The notes beneath the pieces were generated by a model. That model ran no database searches, was not told the DNA's origin, and saw nothing but the letters and a program-made list of their open reading frames with translations. From Candidatus Colwelliibacteriota bacterium (GTDB taxonomy: Bacteria; Patescibacteriota; Minisyncoccia; UBA6257; Colwellbacteraceae), in NCBI GenBank assembly GCA_014874305.1, contig JACWAO010000028.1:1-28716 (forward strand): a stretch of DNA of 28,716 bases, given 5' to 3'. Positions 20,322 to 26,935 of this stretch are shown here, piece by piece. Positions within the stretch are counted from its first letter, which is position 1. Each line of letters opens with the position of its first letter. A program made the position numbers and the translations under genes.

Positions 20322-22487
20322 ATGGATACTCGGTACGATTATCAGGCGCTGGAGGATAAGATTTATAAACGGTGGGAGGAGTCCGGATTTTTTAATCCGG
20401 ATGTTTGCGTTAAAAAAGGCGTAACCAAGAAAGACGCCAAAAAGTTTTCCATAGTTTTGCCGCCGCCCAACGTTACCGGGAACCTGCACATCGGGCACGC
20501 GGCGATGCTGGCCATAGAGGATATCATGGTGAGGTACGCGCGGATGAATGGCAAGAAAACCCTGTGGCTTCCGGGCACGGACCACGCGGCTATCGCCACG
20601 CAGGCCAAGGTGGAAAGCCTTATATACAAGAAGGAAGGGAAAAATAGGCACGACCTCGGACGCGATGAATTTTTGAGGCGCGTCGAGGAGTTTGCCAAGG
20701 AGAGCCATGACAATATCGTGCGGCAGGTTAAGAAGATGGGATCGTCGGTTGATTGGAGCAGGGAGGCGTACACCTTAGATGAGAAAAGAAGCCTCGCGGT
20801 GCGTACGGCCTTTAAGAGAATGCATGACGAGGGACTGATTTACAAAGGAGCCAGAATCGTGAACTGGGATCCGAAGATGCAGACGACCGTCTCGGACGAT
20901 GAGCTGGAGTATGTTGAGGAGAAAGCGCCGTTTTATTACCTGAAGTTCGGGCCGTTTGTAATCGGGACCGCGAGGCCGGAAACAAAGTTCGGCGACAAGT
21001 ACGTGGTTATGCATCCGGATGACGCGAGATACAAAAAACACAAGGATGGAGAAAAACTCGAGGTGGAGTGGATTAACGGGCCGATTACCGTGACCGTTAT
21101 TAAGGATAAGGCGATTGATATGAAATTCGGCACCGGAGTTATGACAATAACTCCATGGCATGACGCGACCGACTTCGATATTGCCGAAAGGCACGGGTTG
21201 GATAAGGAGCAGGTTATAGATTCTTACGGGAAACTTCTGCCCATAGCCGGGGAGTTCGCTGGAATGCACATAAGCAAAGCGCGGCCGCTCATAGCCGAGA
21301 AGCTTAAAGCCAAGGGGTTACTCAAAAAAACAGAAGAAGACTATGTGCATAACGTGGCTGTAAACCAGCGCGGCGGAGGAAAAATAGAGCCACAGATTAA
21401 GGAGCAGTGGTTTATTGGTGTTAATAAGGAATTCGTTTTACCTAAGTCTAAAATAAAGGGAGTAAAAAGCGGAGAAAAAACGACGCTCAAGAAAATGATG
21501 AAAGCCGCGGTTAAGGGCAATCAGATTAAGATTTTACCCAAGAGGTTTGAGAAGGTTTACTTCCACTGGATAGATAATTTGCGCGACTGGTGTATCTCGA
21601 GGCAAATTTGGTACGGGCACCGGATTCCCGTTTGGTACAAAGGTGGAAAAACTTACTGCGGCATCAATCCGCCAAAAGGAGAGGGGTGGATACAGGATTC
21701 TGACACGTTGGATACCTGGTTTTCTTCGGGCTTATGGACGTTTTCCACGCTCGGCTGGCCGAAGGAAACTAAAGATTTTTTAGAGTTCCATCCGACGAGC
21801 GTTCTCGAGACCGGATATGATATTTTATTCTTTTGGGTTGCCAGGATGATTCTTATGAGCGGATACCTGCTTTGCGATATACCGTTTGAAAAAGTTTATC
21901 TTCACGGGCTGGTGCGCGACGCGCAGGGGAGGAAGATGAGCAAGTCCTTGGGGAACACGATCGATCCGCTGGAGATGAGCGAGAAGTACGGAGCGGACGC
22001 TGTGAGGCTGTCGCTTATTATCGGATCCGCGCCCGGGAACGACATAAAAATCTCCGAGGATAAGATTCGCGGCTACCGCAATTTCGCCACCAAGGTTTGG
22101 AACGCCAGCAGATTCGCTTTACTAAATTATTCTGAGATAAAAGCTAAACCTCAGTTTACAGCGGACGATAAAAAACGATTAGCGGAGGTCTCCGCCTTGA
22201 AAAAGAAGGTGTCGGAGCATATTGAGAAGTTCGATTTTAACAGGGCGGGAGATGAGCTTTATCACTATTTTTGGGACGTGTTTGCCGACAAGGTTATAGA
22301 GTTGCTTAAGATACGGCTTAATTCCGATAACCTGAGAGACCGCGCGGCGGCTCAGGAGACATTGATAAAAATGCTCAAAGAGCAGATAAAAATGCTTCAC
22401 CCTTTTATGCCGTTTGTTACCGAGGAGATTTGGGGATTACTGCCAGGCAATAAAGGAAAACTTTTGATGGTTGAAAAATGGACATAG
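20322..22487 (+). CDS. valS: Valyl-tRNA synthetase, C-terminally short form
   Basis: 721 residues; bacterial ValRS is usually about 860-950. The HIGH motif is H56-I-G-H59 in NLHIGHA, the ValRS-type LPGTDHAAIATQ follows, the editing domain spans about 200-350, and KMSKS is at 538-542. A helical anticodon-binding region (KVWNASRFALL onward) is present, but the chain stops right after the FMPFVTEEIWGLLP segment. The last part of that domain and the C-terminal coiled coil, which helps bind tRNA, are missing. The stop is followed in another frame by the PrsW gene, overlapping by 10 nt, so the short end looks genuine rather than a late frameshift. It charges tRNA-Val with valine. Confidence 0.94.
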   Translation: MDTRYDYQALEDKIYKRWEESGFFNPDVCVKKGVTKKDAKKFSIVLPPPNVTGNLHIGHAAMLAIEDIMVRYARMNGKKTLWLPGTDHAAIATQAKVESLIYKKEGKNRHDLGRDEFLRRVEEFAKESHDNIVRQVKKMGSSVDWSREAYTLDEKRSLAVRTAFKRMHDEGLIYKGARIVNWDPKMQTTVSDDELEYVEEKAPFYYLKFGPFVIGTARPETKFGDKYVVMHPDDARYKKHKDGEKLEVEWINGPITVTVIKDKAIDMKFGTGVMTITPWHDATDFDIAERHGLDKEQVIDSYGKLLPIAGEFAGMHISKARPLIAEKLKAKGLLKKTEEDYVHNVAVNQRGGGKIEPQIKEQWFIGVNKEFVLPKSKIKGVKSGEKTTLKKMMKAAVKGNQIKILPKRFEKVYFHWIDNLRDWCISRQIWYGHRIPVWYKGGKTYCGINPPKGEGWIQDSDTLDTWFSSGLWTFSTLGWPKETKDFLEFHPTSVLETGYDILFFWVARMILMSGYLLCDIPFEKVYLHGLVRDAQGRKMSKSLGNTIDPLEMSEKYGADAVRLSLIIGSAPGNDIKISEDKIRGYRNFATKVWNASRFALLNYSEIKAKPQFTADDKKRLAEVSALKKKVSEHIEKFDFNRAGDELYHYFWDVFADKVIELLKIRLNSDNLRDRAAAQETLIKMLKEQIKMLHPFMPFVTEEIWGLLPGNKGKLLMVEKWT

Positions 22488-23146
22488 CCAAACTTGCTGT
22501 CGCGGCCGCTTTCGGACTTTTGCCGACATTGATTTGGCTTCTTTTCTTTCTGCGTGAGGACGCGGGGAGACCGGAGCCCGGGAAGGAGATATTAAAATTC
22601 TTCCTGATCGGCGGTTTTATGGCCGCCGCCTCGGCGATACTCGTGGAATTTTGGCTCAAAGGGGTATTTGCCGATTACAAGATAGCTTACTTTTCCGTAC
22701 TTGGTCTTTTGGTTTTCGCTTTCGTGGAGGAGACCGCGAAATTTTTATCAGCCAGGATTCTTTTAAGAAAGGATCCTTATTTTGACGAGCCGATTGACGC
22801 GATGATCTATCTCATAACCGTTGGCTTGGGGTTTGCCGCCATAGAAAACTTTTTCGAGCTTGCCGGAAGCGCTTTTTCCGCGATTCCCGAACTTGTCATA
22901 CTGCGGTTTATAGGGGCGACCCTGCTTCACGCGCTTTCATCGGGATTTGTCGGATACTACTGGGCGCGAGGCCGGACGATGAGGGGATTGCTTGTGGCTA
23001 CGCTTTTACATACCGCTTTCAACTGGATGGTTTTAGGGTTCCCGGGTCTTCCTGTCTACCCTAGCATCATCCTGGTAATTGCCGCTATTTTCCTTCTCAG
23101 GGATTTTGATATAATTAAAACAATAAAAGAAAAAGTGATAGCTTAA
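22478..23146 (+). CDS. PrsW-family intramembrane metalloprotease
   Basis: 222 residues with about seven hydrophobic segments. The putative active-site residues are E84-E85 in FVEETAKFL, E123-N124 in FAAIENFFEL, H151 in LLHALSSG and H178 in LLHTAFNW. This arrangement marks the PrsW branch of the CPBP/Rce1 superfamily. In Bacillus, PrsW cuts an anti-sigma factor; no anti-sigma gene is near, so the substrate here is unknown. The gene overlaps valS by 10 nt and is followed by Hsp20 after 1 nt, so a membrane protease and a small chaperone are made together, which hints at a stress role. Confidence 0.88.
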   Translation: MDIAKLAVAAAFGLLPTLIWLLFFLREDAGRPEPGKEILKFFLIGGFMAAASAILVEFWLKGVFADYKIAYFSVLGLLVFAFVEETAKFLSARILLRKDPYFDEPIDAMIYLITVGLGFAAIENFFELAGSAFSAIPELVILRFIGATLLHALSSGFVGYYWARGRTMRGLLVATLLHTAFNWMVLGFPGLPVYPSIILVIAAIFLLRDFDIIKTIKEKVIA

Positions 23147-23147
23147 A

Positions 23148-23528
23148 ATGGGAAATATAAACATAGAAAAGACTGGCGAGAGCATTGCCGACGAGGAGGA
23201 GGGACAGTTGACTGTCGATGTGTGCGAAACACCGACGGAGTTCATTATCGAGTCGACGATAGCCGGCGTTGATCCGAGCGATATCGATTTGGATGTGTCG
23301 GGGGAGTCCGTGACTATCCGCGGCGAACGGCATAAGAAAAAAGCGTCGGAGGACGGCAACTATCTTTTTCAAGAATGTTTCTGGGGCAAGTTCTCCCGTT
23401 CGATAATTCTTCCGCAGGAAATTGACGCGGATAAAGCGGAATCATCCTTAAAGAATGGAGTTCTTACCATACGTCTTCCCAAACTGCACCGCGAAAAAAA
23501 CAAGAAGGTTCATATAAGGGTGGACTAA
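23148..23528 (+). CDS. Hsp20 family small heat-shock protein
   Basis: 126 residues, an alpha-crystallin domain with short ends. ETPTEFIIESTIAGVDPSDI is the first conserved part, SGESVTIRGERHK the middle strand, and LKNGVLTIRLPK the C-terminal A-x-x-x-NGVL signature. The tail ends KKVHIRVD and holds no clear I-x-I motif. Such proteins bind unfolding proteins without ATP and pass them to ATP-driven chaperones; groES/groEL lie 3 kb downstream. It starts 1 nt after the protease gene and is the last gene of the tsaD/valS side of the window. Confidence 0.93.
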   Translation: MGNINIEKTGESIADEEEGQLTVDVCETPTEFIIESTIAGVDPSDIDLDVSGESVTIRGERHKKKASEDGNYLFQECFWGKFSRSIILPQEIDADKAESSLKNGVLTIRLPKLHREKNKKVHIRVD

Positions 23529-23565
23529 TCGTGAACCGCGTACCGTGAATCGTGACGCCGAACGT

Positions 23566-23614
23566 AGATGCTTCGCTTTCTTTGCCTTGCGGCAGGCAGG
23601 GCTCAGCATGACGA
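23566..23614. repeat. Dispersed palindromic repeat, copy C
   Basis: It reads AGATGCTTCG...CTCAGCATGACGA around a TGCCT/AGGCA hairpin. The outer frame matches copies A and B (GATCTTC/CTCAGAATGACGA type) while the central hairpin differs. Confidence 0.6.
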
Positions 23615-23620
23615 ATATAA

Positions 23621-23647
23621 AATTATCGAAGTTCAACTTCGATAATT
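23621..23647. repeat. Perfect 13-bp palindrome with a one-base centre
   Basis: AATTATCGAAGTT, a single C, then its exact reverse complement. With no real loop it is unlikely to act as a normal terminator. Confidence 0.85.
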
Positions 23648-23673
23648 CGTAGAGGCGAAGGATGACAACACGT

Positions 23674-23694
23674 GTGGATCGCGAATCGTAAAAC
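23674..23694. repeat. Short repeat shared with the groEL 3' flank
   Basis: These 21 nt (GTGGAT then CGCGAATCGTAAAAC) match 28570-28590 at 20 of 21 positions. Confidence 0.7.
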
Positions 23695-23771
23695 TTGAAA
23701 CACATTTCGCTATTCGCGTTTCATAGTCCATGATACGTGGTCCACGGTACGGGGTTCACGATTCGCGTTTG

Positions 23772-23843
23772 CGCCCCCAACCGGAGTCGAACCGGTGTTT
23801 ACGCCTTGAAAGAGCGCTGTCCTAACCGCTAGACGATGGGGGC
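23772..23843 (-). tRNA. tRNA-Glu (anticodon UUC)
   Basis: 72 nt on the minus strand. Acceptor GCCCCCA pairs with TGGGGGC, discriminator G. The D-arm reads TCGTCTAGCGGTTAGGACA as in tRNA-Glu, the anticodon loop is CTTTCAA (anticodon TTC), and the T-arm is ACCGGTTCGACTCCGGT. The anticodon stem has two G-U pairs. CCA is not encoded. Confidence 0.95.
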
Positions 23844-23906
23844 GGGTATCTGTCCTAATCGAGCTACCATTGTAATATACTTAATTTAATTGTAAATTCC
23901 AATTCT

Positions 23907-25415
23907 ATGAGATGGAATCGCGTTTTTGAGGCTATTCCGGCCTCATTCTCTCTGACTACGATACTAGCTTTTATATCCGCTTCTATCTTTTTGCCGTTTT
24001 ACACTGCGATTTTTGTGATACTTTTCGACACCTACTGGCTCTTAAAAACCATATACTTTTACTTTCATTTACAGACTACCGAGAGGGAACTGCAGAGGAA
24101 CTTGAAAATCGACTGGATGAAAAAGCTTGAGGAGGACTCTAAAACTTCTCATTTATGGGGGAGCGTGTACCATCTTGTTATTCTTCCTATGTATAAGGAA
24201 CCGCTTCCCGTGGTTAAGGAAAGTTTTGACGGACTTCTTAAGACGAGTTTTCCCAAGAAAAAGATGATAGTTGTTTTAGCGCAGGAGGAACGCGCGGGAG
24301 AAAAAGCGGCCGAGATCGGAAGAGAGATAGAAAAAATCTACGGGAAAAGCTTTTTCAAGTTCCTTGTAACTTCCCATCCGGCGGATATCCCCGGAGAGAT
24401 TCCCGGAAAGGGATCTAACGAAACCTGGGCGGCCAGGGAGGCTAAGGAGAAGATAATTGATCCGTTGAGCATCGATTATGAGAAGGTAATGGTTTCGGTT
24501 TTTGATGTTGATACCCAGGTCTCCCCGGAGTATTTCGCGATTCTTACATACGCGTTTTTAACGTCCCCTCATCCGCAGAGATCGAGTTACCAGCCGATCC
24601 CGTTTTTCAATAATAATATTTTTGATTCTCCGGCGCTGGCAAGAGTGATGGCGTACTCCACCACTTTCTGGGGAATGATGGAACAGTCGAGACCCGAGCA
24701 CCTGGTTACGTTTTCTTCCCACTCCACCCCGTTTAAGCCCTTGGCGGAGATGGGCTTTTGGGATACTAATGTGGTTTCCGAGGATTCGCATATCTTCTGG
24801 CAGCTTCTTACGCATTACCACGGTGATTGGCGGGTCGTTCCCTTGAAGTATCCGGTATCGATGGATGTTAACGTCGGTTCGAACTTCCGGCAGACGATCG
24901 GAAACCTTTACAAACAGCAAAGGCGCTGGGCCTGGGGAGTGGAGAATTTTCCGTATATAGTAACGAGATTTTTTTTCAACAAGAGCGTCATACCGTTAAG
25001 GAGCAAGCTTTACCGCGCCTACAGCGAGTTTAGCGGGACCTACTCATGGGCGATAAGCGCGATAATAGTTTCCCTGGGGTGGTTGCCCGTAGCCTTGGGG
25101 GGAAAGACGTTTAACAATACCGTTTTGTCTTACAACTTGCCGCACATCACGACCTATCTTATGTGGGTAGGATCTTTCGGAATAATAATGTCGGGAGTGA
25201 TTACTTTCTCTCTTTTACCTCCCAAGCCGGAATGGTTTAAGGCCCGCCATTATGTTTTTTACTTCGCTCAATGGTTTCTTATGCCGGTCAGCATGATCGT
25301 TCTAGGCGCTGCGCCGGCAATAGAGGCGCAAATCCGCCTTATGCTTGGGGGAAGGTTTCGTCTGGGCTTTTGGGTTACGCCGAAGAGCCGAAAAGAGAAG
25401 GTTGGGGTCTCCTGA
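23907..25415 (+). CDS. Membrane glycosyltransferase, family 2 (cellulose-synthase-like)
   Basis: 502 residues. Two N-terminal membrane segments (about 12-52) precede a GT-A catalytic domain. It opens LVILPMYKEP at 91-99, has the metal-binding D200-V-D202 in FDVDTQ, the base-type S291-E-D in VVSEDSHIF, and Q337-Q-R-R-W341, the QxxRW motif of processive GT2 enzymes. Three or four membrane segments follow between about 370 and 480. It should build a beta-linked polymer or a lipid-linked sugar from a nucleotide sugar while holding it in the membrane; the sugar cannot be named. It lies alone, not in the mannose operon, yet a beta-mannan product would fit that island; this is speculation. Confidence 0.88.
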   Translation: MRWNRVFEAIPASFSLTTILAFISASIFLPFYTAIFVILFDTYWLLKTIYFYFHLQTTERELQRNLKIDWMKKLEEDSKTSHLWGSVYHLVILPMYKEPLPVVKESFDGLLKTSFPKKKMIVVLAQEERAGEKAAEIGREIEKIYGKSFFKFLVTSHPADIPGEIPGKGSNETWAAREAKEKIIDPLSIDYEKVMVSVFDVDTQVSPEYFAILTYAFLTSPHPQRSSYQPIPFFNNNIFDSPALARVMAYSTTFWGMMEQSRPEHLVTFSSHSTPFKPLAEMGFWDTNVVSEDSHIFWQLLTHYHGDWRVVPLKYPVSMDVNVGSNFRQTIGNLYKQQRRWAWGVENFPYIVTRFFFNKSVIPLRSKLYRAYSEFSGTYSWAISAIIVSLGWLPVALGGKTFNNTVLSYNLPHITTYLMWVGSFGIIMSGVITFSLLPPKPEWFKARHYVFYFAQWFLMPVSMIVLGAAPAIEAQIRLMLGGRFRLGFWVTPKSRKEKVGVS

Positions 25416-25436
25416 GCCGCGCCGCGTTTTTTGAGC

Positions 25437-25442
25437 TATAAT
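25437..25442 (+). promoter_or_regulatory. Candidate -10 of rmuC
   Basis: Consensus TATAAT ends 7 nt before the ATG at 25450. No good -35 is seen. A leaderless start is likely. Confidence 0.5.
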
Positions 25443-25449
25443 AAATGTA

Positions 25450-26478
25450 ATGGAGATTGTGCTGGGGCTGCTTTTGGGGCTAGTCGCCGCCGCTATCGTT
25501 TACGCGGTGTTTTTCCGGCGCAAGGAGCCGCAGGACGGATCTTTGCTTTTAATCCAAAATCAGATAAACGAGATTAACCGGATGATAGACAGCCGCCTCG
25601 GCGATTTTTCCAAGTTTTCCCAAACGCAGATTGGGGAGAATTCGAAAATCGTGCGCGAGGTTACCGAAAAACTTACCAAGCTCGATGAAACCAACAAGCA
25701 GGTTGTTAATTTCGCCGATCAGTTGCGCGGACTGCAGGATATTTTAAAAAATCCGAAACAACGCGGGGTGCTCGGAGAGTATTATCTTGAAACCGTTTTG
25801 GGTAATGTTTTATCGCCGAAGAGTTTTGAGATACAGCACAAGTTCAGCAACGGGGAGATCGTGGACGCGGTTATTTTTTACGGCGACAAGATCATCCCGG
25901 TAGATTCCAAGTTTAGTTTGGAGAACTATAATCGTCTTATCGAGGCTAAGACGCCGGAGGAGAGGAAAAAAATGGAGGATCTGCTGCGTGCTGATTTAAA
26001 AGGCCGTATTGACGAAACCGCCAAATATGTGCGTCCGGCAGAGGGAACGATTGAATTCGCCTTTATGTTTATTCCCTCCGAGGCTCTCTACTACGACCTG
26101 CTGATAAATAAAGTGGGATCGATTACGGCTAGAGATTTAGTTGAGTACGCGGTGTATGAGAAGAGAGTTATTATAGTTTCCCCGACCTCGCTCCTCGCGT
26201 ACCTGCAGACCGTTATTCAGGGATTAAGGCAGATAGAGTTCAACAAGTCCGCGGAGTCGATAAGGAAAAATGTTATCGAACTTGGCCGGCGTTTAACAGA
26301 GTATGAGAAATATATAAGAGACGTCGGCACGCACCTTGGACAGACGGTTGGTTCGTATAACAAGGGGTACGCGAAGCTGAAGATGATAGACAAGGACGTG
26401 GTCAAGATTGGCGGGGAGAGTATGAAGATGGAACCGCCGGTTTTAGAGGCCCCGCACGAGGAGGCGGATGATCTATGA
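25450..26478 (+). CDS. rmuC: RmuC-family DNA recombination protein
   Basis: 342 residues, shorter than the Escherichia coli protein of about 475. An N-terminal membrane helix (EIVLGLLLGLVAAAIVYAVFF) is followed by a predicted coiled coil (about 30-95) and the RmuC domain (about 95-310). The domain shows QRGVLGEYYLETVLGNVL, DAVIFYGDKIIPVDSKFSLENY, and FAFMFIPSEALYYDLL, the pattern of a restriction-endonuclease-like fold with Glu, Asp and Lys in the expected places. RmuC limits certain DNA rearrangements (inversions at short repeats) in E. coli, a fitting role in a repeat-rich genome. The C-terminal coiled region of the longer homologues is reduced. Confidence 0.9.
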   Translation: MEIVLGLLLGLVAAAIVYAVFFRRKEPQDGSLLLIQNQINEINRMIDSRLGDFSKFSQTQIGENSKIVREVTEKLTKLDETNKQVVNFADQLRGLQDILKNPKQRGVLGEYYLETVLGNVLSPKSFEIQHKFSNGEIVDAVIFYGDKIIPVDSKFSLENYNRLIEAKTPEERKKMEDLLRADLKGRIDETAKYVRPAEGTIEFAFMFIPSEALYYDLLINKVGSITARDLVEYAVYEKRVIIVSPTSLLAYLQTVIQGLRQIEFNKSAESIRKNVIELGRRLTEYEKYIRDVGTHLGQTVGSYNKGYAKLKMIDKDVVKIGGESMKMEPPVLEAPHEEADDL

Positions 26479-26512
26479 TTAGCAAATAAAGGAGCTAGCA
26501 AACAGTCCTTAA

Positions 26513-26575
26513 GCGTGAATCTTGGAATATGGGATCTTGGAGCTTGAAAATGTGGCCTGCGATTTATGATTCAAG
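26513..26575. repeat. Repeat-like stretch between rmuC and groES
   Basis: It contains GCGATTTATGATTCAAG (26559-26575), 15 of 17 identical with 28591-28607 after groEL. ATCTTGGA occurs twice before it. No CIRCE heat-shock operator is seen in this gap. Confidence 0.5.
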
Positions 26576-26577
26576 TC

Positions 26578-26607
26578 TTGACAAGAGTACCCTTTCTTAC
26601 GTAAATA
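26578..26607 (+). promoter_or_regulatory. Promoter of groES-groEL
   Basis: Consensus TTGACA (26578-26583), an 18-nt spacer, TAAATA (26602-26607), and 7 nt to the ATG at 26615. This is a vegetative-type promoter; no HrcA operator (TTAGCACTC/GAGTGCTAA) lies next to it. Confidence 0.65.
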
Positions 26608-26614
26608 ATAGACG

Positions 26615-26911
26615 ATGATAAAACTAAAACCGCTTTCGAATCATATCTTCCTTGAGCCGTTGGAAAACGAGAAGACGACCAAGTCGGGAATAGTCATTCC
26701 GGACACCGCCCAAGAAGAAAGGCCGATGAAGGGGAAGGTTTTGGCGACCGGACCGGGGAAGATGAACGAGAAAGGAGAAAGGGTTCCGATGTCCGTGAAA
26801 GTCGGGGACACGGTACTGTTCAAGAAGTACGGACCGGATGAGATAGAGATGGACGGAAAAAAATATCTGGTCGGGGACGAGGACGATGTCCTGGGAATTA
26901 TCGAGGAGTAG
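26615..26911 (+). CDS. groS: GroES co-chaperonin
   Basis: 98 residues, normal length. It starts IKLKPLSNHIFLEPLENEKT, followed by SGIVIPDTAQEERPMKGKVLATGPG, which includes the mobile loop that binds GroEL, and ends KKYLVGDEDDVLGIIEE. It forms the heptameric lid of the chaperonin cage. groEL follows after 24 nt. The mobile loop is acidic at its tip (AQEERP) compared with common AKEKPQ-type loops. Confidence 0.96.
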   Translation: MIKLKPLSNHIFLEPLENEKTTKSGIVIPDTAQEERPMKGKVLATGPGKMNEKGERVPMSVKVGDTVLFKKYGPDEIEMDGKKYLVGDEDDVLGIIEE

Positions 26912-26923
26912 TCGCGAAACTAT

Positions 26924-26929
26924 TACTAT
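26924..26929 (+). promoter_or_regulatory. Possible internal -10 before groEL
   Basis: TACTAT ends 6 nt before the groEL ATG, as at the DUF192 gene. There is no -35 match, and groEL can be read from the groES promoter, so this may be chance or a minor start. Confidence 0.3.
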
Positions 26930-26935
26930 AAAAAT

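Larger units (their letters stand above)
23530..23760. repeat. Inverted-repeat-bounded segment (MITE-like)
   Basis: CGTGAACCGCGTACCGTG (23530-23547) and 23743-23760 are inverted repeats of 18 nt with one mismatch. Between them lie a dispersed repeat copy (23566-23614), a 13-bp palindrome (23621-23647) and a stretch shared with the region after groEL (23674-23694). It has no transposase gene. Confidence 0.6.
23529..23906. other. 378-nt repeat-rich gap holding tRNA-Glu
   Basis: The stretch carries an inverted-repeat-bounded segment (23530-23760) full of smaller repeats, then tRNA-Glu on the minus strand. From 23844 to 23906 it is AT-rich and leads into the glycosyltransferase; TAAATT at about 23889-23894 could be part of its promoter, but this is weak. 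No protein-coding gene is seen. Confidence 0.6.

Noticed and set aside
22440..22487. Frameshift at the end of valS
   Set aside because: The downstream DNA in another frame codes for a complete PrsW protein, so no missing ValRS coding sequence is left.
26476..26478. TGA reassignment as in Gracilibacteria or Absconditabacteria
   Set aside because: TGA ends rmuC, the glycosyltransferase and others at natural family lengths, and no gene has an internal TGA.
26479..26614. CIRCE operator before groES
   Set aside because: TTAGCAAATAAAGGAGCTAGC-like similarity is too poor; the conserved halves TTAGCACTC and GAGTGCTAA are missing.
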